Shown: piece after piece, positions 54,623 to 63,572 of the stretch | How the letters are laid out: every line of letters starts with the position of its first letter | Position numbering within the stretch: the stretch's first letter is position 1 | Program-made: the position numbers and the translations under genes | Assembly (NCBI GenBank): GCA_963205005.1 | Contig: CAUJHW010000070.1 | Location: 1-64,000, forward strand | DNA length: 64,000 nt | Direction of reading: 5' to 3' | Source: Pseudomonadota bacterium | GTDB lineage: Bacteria; Pseudomonadota; Alphaproteobacteria; Caulobacterales; Caulobacteraceae | Notes under the pieces: model-generated | The model's input: only the letters and a program-made list of their open reading frames with translations | Database searches by the model: none | Told to the model about the DNA's origin: nothing

Positions 54623-55102
54623 ATGACCGCGTATGATGCGTCTGCGTCGAGCGATACCCCCTCCTCCACGGAGCGTGCGTATCACCGCCACCGTAAATGG
54701 CTGCTGGATTTCCTGCGCAGGCGGTTTGGCAACCTCGTGAGCGAGGACGCGGCCCAGGAGGCGTTCGTGCGGACGCTGGCGAGCGGGGCCGTCGTGCGCA
54801 ACCCGCGGGCCTTCCTGGCGAAGGTGGCGATCCGGGCGGCGCTGGAGGAGGTCCGGCGGCGGCCGGAGCCGGGGTTCGTGTATGAGCCGCCGGTGTCGGT
54901 GGAGGCGGACGCCGAGACCGCCGTGCTCCTGGAGCAGGTGCTCGTGGCCCTGCCAGAGCCGATCCGCGACGTGTTTGTCTTGAGCCGGTTCGGCGGTCTC
55001 TCTAATGTGGAGATCGCCCAACGCTGCAACCTGTCCGTGAAGCGGGTGGAAGCCCGGCTGACGGAGGCGCGGCGGAGGTGTGCGGCCCTGATGCAGGACT
55101 GA
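54623..55102 (+). CDS. ECF sigma factor (FecI-like)
   Basis: A 159-residue extracytoplasmic-function sigma factor. Region 2 is at about residues 18-75 (HRKWLLDFLRRRFGNLVSED, AAQEAFVRTL, NPRAFLAKVAIRAALEEVRR); region 4 is at about 105-155 (LPEPIRDVFVLSRFGGLSNV, EIAQRCNLSVKRVEARLTEA). The following FecR-like gene and STN-type receptor make a complete FecI/FecR/FecA-type signalling set. ATG 54623 was chosen; the open frame upstream runs through the antisense XRE gene. It would drive transcription of the receptor operon when the outside ligand is sensed. Confidence 0.93.
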   Translation: MTAYDASASSDTPSSTERAYHRHRKWLLDFLRRRFGNLVSEDAAQEAFVRTLASGAVVRNPRAFLAKVAIRAALEEVRRRPEPGFVYEPPVSVEADAETAVLLEQVLVALPEPIRDVFVLSRFGGLSNVEIAQRCNLSVKRVEARLTEARRRCAALMQD

Positions 55103-55118
55103 GGCGGCAGGCGTGGCC

Positions 55119-56096
55119 ATGAGCGAGTCAACGGATCGCGCGACCGAGGCCTCCCAGTGGTTCACCGTCATGACCCGGGGCGACATCGATCCGGCGGACC
55201 TTGAGCGGTTCCGGGCCTGGCGGCGCGTGCCCGAGAACGCCGCCGCGTTCGATAAGGTCAAGCGCGGCTGGGAGGCGGCCGGCGGGTTGGCCGAGCGGCC
55301 CGCGATCGTGTCGATGACCGAGGCGGCGCTGGCCCGGTATCCCGCCAAGCCGACGGGGACCCGGCCAATGGGGCCGTCGCGGCGGTTCGTCCTGGCGCCG
55401 CTGGCGATCGGGGCGGCCAGCGTGGCGGTCGCGGGCGGCGCGCTTCTGGCCTGGCAGGCGCGCGAGCCGGTCTTCGCGACGGACGTCGGCGGCCAGCAGT
55501 TGCAGGTGCTGCCGGACGGCTCGCGGGTGCGTCTCAACACCGACACCATGGTGCGGATCGCCTTCCGGGGCGGCGAGCGCCGGGTCGTGCTGGAGCGCGG
55601 CCAGGCCTTCTTCGACGTGGCGCACGATGTGTCCCGGCCCTTCGTGGTCGAGGCCGACGGCGCGCGGGTGCGGGCGCTGGGCACCAAGTTCGACGTCCGC
55701 CACGACACCGCCGTGGTCAAGGTGACCCTCGTGCAGGGGCGCGTCGAGGTCCGCGCTGGGGATGGTCAGGAGGCCGTGCTGTCGCCCGGCGAGGCGATCG
55801 TCGCGGATCGGCGCGGGCTGTCGCGTGTGGCCGCCGTCGACGCGGGCGAGGTGGCGAGCTGGACCACCGGCCGGCTGACCTTCTCGGGCGTGCCGCTGCG
55901 CGACGCGGTGGCCGAGGTGAACCGCTATTCCGAACGCAAGGTGGTGCTGGACGCCCCTGAGTCCGTGGCCGGCGAGCTGGTGAGCGGCCAGTTCGTGGCC
56001 GGCGACGTCGAGAACTTCGTGGCCGGCGCGCGCTCGCTCTACGGGCTGAAGGTGACCGCCGAGACCCCTCGGGAGATCCGACTATCGCCCGGGTGA
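55119..56096 (+). CDS. FecR-like anti-sigma/sigma-regulator protein
   Basis: A 325-residue inner-membrane signal relay. The N-terminal cytoplasmic DUF4880-type segment (ASQWFTVMTRGDIDPADLER, FRAWRRVPENAAAFDKVKRG) binds the sigma factor. One transmembrane helix lies at about residues 85-108 (VLAPLAIGAASVAVAGGALL). The FecR periplasmic beta domain follows (VGGQQLQVLPDGSRVRLNTD, TMVRIAFRGGERRVVLERGQ, AFFDVAHDVSRPFVVEADGA), and the C-terminal STN-contacting end includes VPLRDAVAEVNRYSERKVVL. ATG 55119 is preferred; a GTG six bases earlier is in frame. Confidence 0.93.
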   Translation: MSESTDRATEASQWFTVMTRGDIDPADLERFRAWRRVPENAAAFDKVKRGWEAAGGLAERPAIVSMTEAALARYPAKPTGTRPMGPSRRFVLAPLAIGAASVAVAGGALLAWQAREPVFATDVGGQQLQVLPDGSRVRLNTDTMVRIAFRGGERRVVLERGQAFFDVAHDVSRPFVVEADGARVRALGTKFDVRHDTAVVKVTLVQGRVEVRAGDGQEAVLSPGEAIVADRRGLSRVAAVDAGEVASWTTGRLTFSGVPLRDAVAEVNRYSERKVVLDAPESVAGELVSGQFVAGDVENFVAGARSLYGLKVTAETPREIRLSPG

Positions 56097-56112
56097 CGAA
56101 ATTTTTCTGACG

Positions 56113-56135
56113 GACCCGCGAGGGTTTTGCGGGTC
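56113..56135 (+). terminator. Stem-loop between fecR-like and receptor genes
   Basis: GACCCGC (56113-56119) and GCGGGTC (56129-56135) form a perfect 7-bp stem with a 9-base loop containing TTTT. No T-run follows, so it may be a weak terminator, an mRNA-processing hairpin or a regulatory element that sets the receptor level apart from the signalling genes. An AT-rich stretch just before it (ATTTTTCTGA, 56101-56110) could be part of a sigma-dependent promoter. Confidence 0.4.
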
Positions 56136-56224
56136 AGAGCCCCTCTAGACCTGCAGACGAACCCCCGGGCGCCGAAGCAAGACCATCCTGGTCGCGCCAG
56201 ACCCGCGGTCGTCGCGGGGGAAGC

Positions 56225-59200
56225 ATGTTCGAAGCTTACGCGTACCAAGTCGCCCGTCGGTGGGCCTGGCTGGCCTCGGCGGCCTGCCTGATCGCGGGCG
56301 CCGCCCAGGCGCAGACCTACGCCGTGTCGCTGAAGGCCAAGGGGCTGGAGCCGGCGCTGATCGGCCTGGCGACCCAGACCCGGCAGCAGATCATGTTCTC
56401 CAAGAGCGTGGTCGCCGGGCGGCGCGCCCCGGCCGTGCAGGGCCAGATGACGGCGGAACAGGCCCTGGAGCGCCTCCTCGCCGGCACCGACCTGCGCGCC
56501 CGCCGCGTCAATGCCAGCCTAGTGGTGGTCGAGCGCGCGCCGCCGGAACAAGGGGACGCCGCGGGCGCGCGCCCTTTCGACGTCGCTGAGGGGCCGGTCG
56601 GGGATAATGGGGCCGGCGCGCCCGCCGAGCCGTCACCGGTCGGCCTTGTGTCCGCCCCCCCTGCGCCCGTCCCGTCGGAACCCACCCTGCTCGACGAGGT
56701 GCGGGTCACCGGCTCGCACATCCGCGGGACACGGAGCGCCTCGCCGCTGATGGTGATGGATCGGGACGACCTGGAGCGCTCAGGACACGCGACGGTGGCC
56801 GGGGCGCTGGCCGCCCTGCCGCAGGCCTTCGCGACGGGCGCCTCGGAGGGCACCCTCACCACGGGCTCGGACCGCATCGTGCGCAACGTGAACTATGGCG
56901 CGAGCGTCAACCTGCGGGGCCTCGGACCCGACGCCACCCTGATCCTGGTGAACGGCCGCCGCCTCTCCGGCTCCGGCTCCTTCGGGGACTTCGCCGACAT
57001 CTCGTCCATTCCGTCGGCGGCGGTCGAGCGGGTGGAGCTGCTTCTGGACGGCGCCTCGGCGCTCTATGGCGCCGATGCCGTGGGCGGGGTCGTCAACACC
57101 ATCCTGCGCAAGGACGTGGAGGGCGCCGAGACCCGCGCCTACGCCGGCGTGGGCACGGCCGGCGAGCCGGCCCAGGTGCAGCTGTCGCAGACCTTCGGGC
57201 GGCAGTGGACGGGCGGCGGCGTCTTCGTGGCGCTGGAGTACCAGAAGCGCAACGCGTTGCGCGCCGAGGACCGCGACTACACGGCCAGCGCCGACCTGCG
57301 CCCGCTCGGCGGCAGCGACTGGCGGGCGACCAACAGCTTTCCTGGCAATATCCTGGGGCCCGACCCCGTCACCGGCGCGCTGGTCCCGCGCTGGGCGATC
57401 CCGGCGGGCCAGGACGGCGTGGGTCTCAGCCCGTCCGACTTCATCGACGGCAGGTCGAACCTGCAGAACCAGCGGGCCGGCATCGACACCCTGCCCCGCC
57501 AGGTGCTGCAGTCGGTGTTCCTGACCGCCCACCAGGAGCTGGGTGGGATCGAGTTCACCGGGGACGTGCGCTACGCCTTCCGCAAGTACGCGGTGCGCAC
57601 GGCGGGCAACGTCACGCGGCTGACCGTCAACCGCGCCAATCCGTTCTTCGTCTCGCCCGACGGCTCGGCGTCGCATTCGATCGCCTATTCGCTGCAGCCC
57701 GAGCTCGGCAACCCGCTCAACATCGGCTCGGCCGAGACCTGGGCCGCGTCGCTGGGGGCCAAGGCGCCGCTCTTCGGCGACTGGCTGGCGGACGGCTATC
57801 TCGGCTTCGGGCAGGAGATCAGCGAGTCCGACACCACCGGCGTGCTGCAAACCCTCTATCTGAGCGAGGCGCTGGGGACGACGCCCGACCGGCCGGAGAC
57901 CGCCTTCAACGTCGCCCGCGACGGCTACTTCAACCCCTTCTCAGGGAGGCCCGGGGCCAACAGCGCCGCCGTCCTCGACTTCATCGGCTCGGGCTTCTCG
58001 AGCAGCCGCATCCGCATCCGCTCCTGGGTGGCGAGCGGCCAGGCCGACGGGACGCTCCTGCGCCTGCCCGGCGGCGCGGTGAAGCTGGCGCTGGGCGCCC
58101 AGGCCCGGCGCGAGACCCTGGTGCGCTCGGGCAGCAACTTCGCCTTCACCGCCGCGCCTTCGCCCCAGATCTCGGCCGATGTCGCCCGCGAGACCCTCTC
58201 GGCGTTCGGGGAGCTGCGCGTCCCGCTGGTCGGCGACGCCAACCGACGGCCGGGCGTGGAGGCGCTGGAGCTGTCGCTCGCCGGCCGCGTCGAGCGCTAT
58301 GACGACGTGGGGACCACCGCCAACCCCAAGGTGGGCGTGCTGTGGCGTCCCACCGAGGACCTCACCGTGCGCGGGACCTACGGGCGCTCGTTCCGTGCGC
58401 CGGCGCTGCGCGAGGTGCACGATCCGAGCTCGGCCTCGTCGCTCCAGCTCAGCCAGGCCGACGGGGCACGCGTCCGGGTGCTGGTGCTCGGCGGCGGCAA
58501 CGAGGACCTGGAGCCCGAGACCGCCAACGCCTGGACCTTCGGGGCGGACTATCGCCCGAGCGCGGTCCCGGGCCTGGCGCTCGGGTTCACGGCCTTCGAC
58601 ATCGCGTTCAGGAACCGTATCGACCGGCCGGTGCAGCAGAACGCCGCCGCCGCCCTGATCGACCCGACACTGTCGCCGTTCGTGCAGAACATTTCCCCGG
58701 CCACCAATGCGGCCGACCGCGCCCTGATCGTCGAACTGCTGGCGCGACCCGGGACGCTCGCCTCGGCCGCCGCCTTCCCGCCGGAGGCCTTCGCCGCGAT
58801 CGTCGACAACCGATATGTGAACACCACAACCCTGCGGGTCCGCGGGGTCGACGTGACGGCCGGCTACCGGTTCTCGGTGGGCGGCGACGAGGTCGCGCTC
58901 GGCCTGAACGGCACCTACATGGTCGACTACAAGCAGCAGGTCACGCCCACCTCGGCGCCGCGCGAGCGGGTCGGCGTCGCCGGCTCCCCGGTCAAGCTGC
59001 GGGCCCGGGCGACGGTGGACTGGACCCATGACCGGCTGACCCTGGGCGCGGCCTTCAACTACGTCGACCGCTACCGCGACGTCGCAGGGACGCGGATCTC
59101 GGCCCAGCCGACCGTCGACCTGCAGGCGCGGCTGGCGGCGCCGGACCGCGGCTTCGCCCGCGGGGTGTCGGTCAGCCTCACCGTCCGCAACCTCTTCGAC

Positions 59201-59305
59201 GAGGGCCCGCCCTTCTACGACAACCCGGTCGGCATCGGCTACGACCCCACCAACGCCGAACCGGTGGGGCGCTTCGCCGCCATCCAGATCACGCGCGCTT
59301 GGTGA
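56225..59305 (+). CDS. TonB-dependent receptor with N-terminal STN signalling domain
   Basis: A 1026-residue FecA-type receptor. A signal peptide ends at about residue 30 (AGAAQA). The STN/secretin-like domain covers about 33-105 (SLKAKGLEPALIGLATQTRQ, QIMFSKSVV, MTAEQALERLLAGTDLRARR) and contacts FecR. After a Pro/Ala-rich linker the plug begins with LLDEVRVTGSHIRGTRSASP, and VERVELLLDGASALYGADAV is the conserved plug motif; the barrel ends FAAIQITRAW. In lasso-peptide loci such receptors import the matching lasso peptide so the isopeptidase can open it. The downstream S9 gene starts 9 bases after its stop. Confidence 0.94.
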   Translation: MFEAYAYQVARRWAWLASAACLIAGAAQAQTYAVSLKAKGLEPALIGLATQTRQQIMFSKSVVAGRRAPAVQGQMTAEQALERLLAGTDLRARRVNASLVVVERAPPEQGDAAGARPFDVAEGPVGDNGAGAPAEPSPVGLVSAPPAPVPSEPTLLDEVRVTGSHIRGTRSASPLMVMDRDDLERSGHATVAGALAALPQAFATGASEGTLTTGSDRIVRNVNYGASVNLRGLGPDATLILVNGRRLSGSGSFGDFADISSIPSAAVERVELLLDGASALYGADAVGGVVNTILRKDVEGAETRAYAGVGTAGEPAQVQLSQTFGRQWTGGGVFVALEYQKRNALRAEDRDYTASADLRPLGGSDWRATNSFPGNILGPDPVTGALVPRWAIPAGQDGVGLSPSDFIDGRSNLQNQRAGIDTLPRQVLQSVFLTAHQELGGIEFTGDVRYAFRKYAVRTAGNVTRLTVNRANPFFVSPDGSASHSIAYSLQPELGNPLNIGSAETWAASLGAKAPLFGDWLADGYLGFGQEISESDTTGVLQTLYLSEALGTTPDRPETAFNVARDGYFNPFSGRPGANSAAVLDFIGSGFSSSRIRIRSWVASGQADGTLLRLPGGAVKLALGAQARRETLVRSGSNFAFTAAPSPQISADVARETLSAFGELRVPLVGDANRRPGVEALELSLAGRVERYDDVGTTANPKVGVLWRPTEDLTVRGTYGRSFRAPALREVHDPSSASSLQLSQADGARVRVLVLGGGNEDLEPETANAWTFGADYRPSAVPGLALGFTAFDIAFRNRIDRPVQQNAAAALIDPTLSPFVQNISPATNAADRALIVELLARPGTLASAAAFPPEAFAAIVDNRYVNTTTLRVRGVDVTAGYRFSVGGDEVALGLNGTYMVDYKQQVTPTSAPRERVGVAGSPVKLRARATVDWTHDRLTLGAAFNYVDRYRDVAGTRISAQPTVDLQARLAAPDRGFARGVSVSLTVRNLFDEGPPFYDNPVGIGYDPTNAEPVGRFAAIQITRAW

Positions 59306-59314
59306 GGTCGGGCC

Positions 59315-61843
59315 ATGAAGCGTGCGTTGGGGCGCGCCCTCGCGGCGCTCGCCCTGCGGGCCGGCGCGCCCCACGCGCCGGCCAGCGCCCGGCCCTTCAC
59401 CGTCGGGGACCTGCTGCAGCAGGAATCGTTCGGCGCCGTCGTCATCGACCCCGCGGGCCGCTGGGTGGTGTTCGAGCGCCGCGGTCCCTATGCGTCCGCG
59501 GCGCGGTTCGACGACGACCAGGGCAACCCGATCGGGACGAGCCGGCTCTTCATCGCCGAGCGCGGCGGCGCCGGACCCGCCCGGCCGCTGCTGCCCGAGG
59601 CCGCGGCGGGCCAGCTGATCGGGGCCCTGTCGCCCTCGGCCGCCCGGCTGGCGGTGTTCCAGATCCACGACGGCGACTGGCGCGTGGGCGTGGTGGAGCT
59701 GGCGACCCGAAGCGTCCGCTGGCTGGACCTGGCCGTCCCCAAGCCGCACCGCGGCCGCCTGCTGCAGTGGCGCTCGGACGAGGAGCTGCTGCTGGTCGAC
59801 CGGGGCGGCGGACCGCTGACCACCAGCGACCGGATCGGCCGCGTCTCGGCGGAGCTCCTGCCGCGCCTGTGGGCGCAATCCGCCGCCGGGCGCGGTGCCC
59901 ACACGGTCGTCGGCAGCGGCGCCTACCGCGACGTGCGGCCGCGCCCGGCGCCCGGACGCCTGCTCCGGATCGACGTCGAGACGGGGCGCGCCGTCGAGGT
60001 GGCGCGCGGCGAGATCGTCGACCTCGAACTCGCCCCCGGCGGCCGGCATGTGGCGTTCCGCACCCTGGGCGCGGACATCCAGTCCCGGCCCGGCCGGCAG
60101 ATCCAGGGCGACTGGGGGGTCAGCCCGCAGGTGGAGCGCCTGCAGGTCGCCAACCTCGAGACCGGCCAGGTCGCCACCCCGTGCGCGGCGTGCGACGTGC
60201 TGCCCAGCCTGATGGCCTGGTCGCCGCGCGGGACCGGCCTGCTCTTCTTCGCGCGGGAGGGCGACACGCCCTGGAGCGCCGGACGCCTGCGGCGCTACGA
60301 CGTGCGCCCGGGGCGGATGAGCGTCCTGGACGACGCCGGCGCGACGCCGACCGTGCTGGGTCGCCCGGAGATCGTGCGCGCCGACTGGATGGGGGAGGTC
60401 CCGATCTTCCTGGGCCGGGCGAGCACGCCCGGCGCCGGCCGCGCGGACTGGTACAGCTGGGACGGCGCGCGGGCCGTGAAGCTGACGGGGGCCCTGCCGG
60501 CGGCGGCGGCCACCTTGGTCACCCTCGGTCCGCAGGGCTTCAGCATCGTGGTCGACGGCCAGCTCTGGTCCGTCACGGCGACCGGACGGGCGCGGCGCCT
60601 CGGGGCGGCGAGGTCGGCCGTGGCGGCGCCGCCGCCGAAGACCCGGGACCGGCGGCCGCTGGCGACGGCGCGGGCGCTCGGCTCGGTCGTCGCCGCCGAC
60701 GATCCGGGGCGCCGGCTCGTGCGGATCGGGCCGGACGGGCGCCGCGCGGGCCTGGCGTTGCCGGCCGACGGCGTCGTCGAGGCGGTGGGGCCGGACGCCC
60801 TGGGCGCCGTCGTCCGCTTCGACCGGCAGGGCCACGAGGCGCGGCTCGAGTGGCGCGGGGGAGAGGGCGCCGGCCGGGTCCTGGCCGAGATCAACGGCCG
60901 GCTCGCCGACACCGATCCGCTGGACGTGCGGGCGATCCGCCACACGGGCCCGGACGGCCAGCCGCTCACGAGCTGGCTCTACCTACCGCCGCGGCGCGAC
61001 GGCCCGCCGCCGCCCCTCGTGGTGAAGGTCTACTCCGGCGACACCTACCGGGTCCCGCCGCCGTTCAAGCCGCCGGTGCTGGGCCTGCAGGGCGACACCC
61101 GCGTGCTCGTGGGCCAGGGCTATGCCGTGCTGGCGCCCAGCCTGCCCCGGCCACGGCCGGCGCCGGGCGCGGGCGAGGAGCCTGCCCTCGGCCTGGCCGA
61201 CCGCATCCTGGCGATCGTCGACCAGGCGGCGGCCGATCCGGCCCTGGCCGGCGCCTTCGACCCCGAGCGCCTGGCGCTCTGGGGCCACAGCTATGGCGGC
61301 TACACGGTAATGGCGACCCTCACCCAGACCGACAGGTTCCGCGCCGCGGTGGCGGTCGGCGGCTACGCCGACCTGGTCGCCAAATGGTCCTCGTTGCCGG
61401 TCCCGCACCGGCCGCGGCCGGACGAGGGGGTGCGCAGCAACTATGTCACCGGCGGCATGGAGTCCGGCCAGGGCCGCATGGGCGTCCCGCCCTGGGCGGA
61501 CCCCGCCCGCTACGCCCGCAACAGTCCGCTCCTGCAGGCGGACGCCATCACCACCCCGCTGCTCCTGGCGCACGGCGACCAGGACGGCGCGGTTCCGCTC
61601 ACCCAGTCCGAGGCCATGTTCTCGGCCCTCTACCGGCAAAACAAGGACGCCCTGCTGGTGACCTACTGGGGCGAGGGCCACTACATCTCCAGCCCCGGCA
61701 ACGTGCGCGATCTCTATGCGCGGGTGCGCGAGTTCCTCGACGCGCACCTGGCGCTTCCGACTACCGCCGCCGAGGGGCCCGCGGAGAGTCCGGCGCCCGG
61801 CCCTGCCAGTAGCGCACCCACGCCTCCACCGGGGCGGCGTTGA
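59315..61843 (+). CDS. S9-family peptidase, probable lasso-peptide isopeptidase
   Basis: An 842-residue prolyl-oligopeptidase-type enzyme. A weak signal sequence ends near ASA (about residue 25). The beta-propeller spans about 30-560, opening with FTVGDLLQQESFGAVVIDPA and GRWVVFERRGPYASAARFDD. The alpha/beta-hydrolase domain follows, with Ser 659 in GHSYGGY, Asp 757 in HGDQDGAVP and His 789 in WGEGHYI. In alphaproteobacterial lasso loci this family (AtxE) cleaves the isopeptide bond of the imported peptide. It is longer than usual, and its 3' end overlaps the convergent cyclase gene by 83 bases. Confidence 0.88.
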   Translation: MKRALGRALAALALRAGAPHAPASARPFTVGDLLQQESFGAVVIDPAGRWVVFERRGPYASAARFDDDQGNPIGTSRLFIAERGGAGPARPLLPEAAAGQLIGALSPSAARLAVFQIHDGDWRVGVVELATRSVRWLDLAVPKPHRGRLLQWRSDEELLLVDRGGGPLTTSDRIGRVSAELLPRLWAQSAAGRGAHTVVGSGAYRDVRPRPAPGRLLRIDVETGRAVEVARGEIVDLELAPGGRHVAFRTLGADIQSRPGRQIQGDWGVSPQVERLQVANLETGQVATPCAACDVLPSLMAWSPRGTGLLFFAREGDTPWSAGRLRRYDVRPGRMSVLDDAGATPTVLGRPEIVRADWMGEVPIFLGRASTPGAGRADWYSWDGARAVKLTGALPAAAATLVTLGPQGFSIVVDGQLWSVTATGRARRLGAARSAVAAPPPKTRDRRPLATARALGSVVAADDPGRRLVRIGPDGRRAGLALPADGVVEAVGPDALGAVVRFDRQGHEARLEWRGGEGAGRVLAEINGRLADTDPLDVRAIRHTGPDGQPLTSWLYLPPRRDGPPPPLVVKVYSGDTYRVPPPFKPPVLGLQGDTRVLVGQGYAVLAPSLPRPRPAPGAGEEPALGLADRILAIVDQAAADPALAGAFDPERLALWGHSYGGYTVMATLTQTDRFRAAVAVGGYADLVAKWSSLPVPHRPRPDEGVRSNYVTGGMESGQGRMGVPPWADPARYARNSPLLQADAITTPLLLAHGDQDGAVPLTQSEAMFSALYRQNKDALLVTYWGEGHYISSPGNVRDLYARVREFLDAHLALPTTAAEGPAESPAPGPASSAPTPPPGRR

Positions 61844-63572
61844 GGACGTCGTTGGGCCGCCCGCCGTGGATCAGGTGGGCCGGATCGAACGCCCGCTCGA
61901 GCGCGGCGCGGTCGAGGAGCCCGGCGTCGGCCAGGCAGCCGTCGCGCAGGTAGGGGAGCAGGGTCTCGCGGCTCGCGGCGACCAGGCGCGAGAAGTAGGC
62001 GGTGAGGCTGCCCTTCGACCGGCGCCGGCGCACGACGTCCGGCAGGCGGGCCGCCAGCGCCGCGCGGGCGAAGGGGCGGTCCTGGACCCCCGCCGCCAGG
62101 GTCGCTACGGGAATCGAGAGGCAGAGCTCCAGGATCGGCTGGGCCGCAAGTGGGAAGACCAGCGCCCCCCGGCGGCGGCGGCGGCAGTCGCCGCGCACGA
62201 CGTGGGTGTTGGCGAGGGCGCAGATCTGCAGCTGTCGCGCGAGCGGCAGGTCCCGGGCCGCCGCTTCCCAGGGGTGGACGGCGTGGGCGGCGAGGTCGCG
62301 CAGCGCGGGCGGCATGAGCGAGGCGGCCGTCTTCGGCAGGCCCGCCCCGCGCCGAAGTCCGGCCCGCGCCTCGCGGTAGACGGACCACACCGGTTTGTGC
62401 AGCCGGCGCGCGGTGTCGACGAGGACCCGCGATCCCAGGGCCGCGGGCTCCCGGCGGCGGACCTCTTCGCTGGCCACCCAGGCGGTCGGCATCTGGTAGA
62501 AGACCGCGTCCCCGCCCTGGCCCGACACGATCGCCCCGGCCTGGCAGGCGTCGAGACGACGGGCCATGTCGCGGTCGCGCGCGGCGTCGGCGCCGTTGAG
62601 GCCCGGCCAGAAGCTGGGGACCAGTTCGGCGAAGTCCTCGGGCGTCAGGGGCGCCGGCGGTTTGCGCACGACGGTGAGCGCGGCGCCCAGGCGGTCAGTG
62701 ACGGCGCGCGCATAGGCCCGCTCGTCGCCCTCCGGCCGGTCGTCCACCCGATGGACCCACTGCGCGACCCGCCCCGCCGCGCCGCCCGCGGCCAGGGCCC
62801 CGGCCACGATCGAGGAATCCAGCCCGCCGGAGAGATCGACGAGGAGCCGTGCGTACGGGGCGACGGCCGCGGCGACGCAGGCGTCGATCCGGGCCAGCAG
62901 CTCGCCCGCCGCGGCCGCGTCGTTCAGGGCCGCCGGCGCGCAGAAGCGGGCAGGATCCCACGCGAGGCGGCCGCGATCCTCGCCGTGCACGGGGGAGAGG
63001 CCGCCCGGCGGGACGATCCGCACATCGTCGAGCAGCGAGACGGCGGTCGCGCCCGCGGGCGCGACTAGGGTGAGGGCGATCGCATCCCAATCGAGGGCCA
63101 GGCGGGGCGGCCGCAGCCACCCGGGCGCCGCCGTCAGGTCCGAGGCCACCACCCCCACGCCTTCGCGGGTGGTCCATCGGCAGCACTCCAGTTCGCCGGA
63201 GGGATCGCGCAGCACCCACGGCGGCGTCGCCTCCTCCCCCAGGATCGCCACGTACCGGCCCCAGTGCGCCCGCAGGAGCGCCTGAGCCGCGGCGTCCGGG
63301 TCCCGCGCGGCGGTGTCACCGCCCGCCAGGGGCGACAGGCCGGACGGCGCGCCCGGCATCGGATGCAGGTGGCCGAGGACGACGCCCGCCTCGCCCGGCA
63401 GGGGCGTGACGTCCAGGCCTTCGCCGCGCGTCCAGATGGCCAGCCGGGCCGACGCCATGCGCTGGCGCCAGCCAGGCTCGTGCGCCAGCCCCGCCGTCGC
63501 CTCGGCGAAGGGCCCGGCGCCGTCTTCGCCGGGTCCGCGGACGAGGACGATGTAATGCGCCGGGGCCGGCAT
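61761..63572 (-). CDS. Lasso-peptide cyclase (asparagine-synthetase-like, C protein)
   Basis: A 603-residue asparagine-synthetase-like enzyme that would adenylate the side-chain carboxylate of the core peptide and close the macrolactam ring. The N-terminal glutaminase-like domain (about 1-220) lacks the Cys-2 nucleophile, as in McjC-type cyclases. The synthetase domain has the pyrophosphate loop VDLSGGLDSSIVAGAL at about residues 250-265 and later VSGQGGDAVFYQMP. The start at 63572 overlaps the first base of the B-gene stop codon. The open frame further upstream is B-gene shadow. Confidence 0.9.
   Translation of the reverse strand: MPAPAHYIVLVRGPGEDGAGPFAEATAGLAHEPGWRQRMASARLAIWTRGEGLDVTPLPGEAGVVLGHLHPMPGAPSGLSPLAGGDTAARDPDAAAQALLRAHWGRYVAILGEEATPPWVLRDPSGELECCRWTTREGVGVVASDLTAAPGWLRPPRLALDWDAIALTLVAPAGATAVSLLDDVRIVPPGGLSPVHGEDRGRLAWDPARFCAPAALNDAAAAGELLARIDACVAAAVAPYARLLVDLSGGLDSSIVAGALAAGGAAGRVAQWVHRVDDRPEGDERAYARAVTDRLGAALTVVRKPPAPLTPEDFAELVPSFWPGLNGADAARDRDMARRLDACQAGAIVSGQGGDAVFYQMPTAWVASEEVRRREPAALGSRVLVDTARRLHKPVWSVYREARAGLRRGAGLPKTAASLMPPALRDLAAHAVHPWEAAARDLPLARQLQICALANTHVVRGDCRRRRRGALVFPLAAQPILELCLSIPVATLAAGVQDRPFARAALAARLPDVVRRRRSKGSLTAYFSRLVAASRETLLPYLRDGCLADAGLLDRAALERAFDPAHLIHGGRPNDVLNAAPVEAWVRYWQGRAPDSPRAPRRR

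Noticed and set aside
57941-60943. A 1000-codon minus-strand open frame across the receptor and isopeptidase genes
   Set aside because: It is antisense to two well-supported genes, is rich in Arg/Ala/Gly/Pro with no family motif, and results from high third-position GC of the sense genes.
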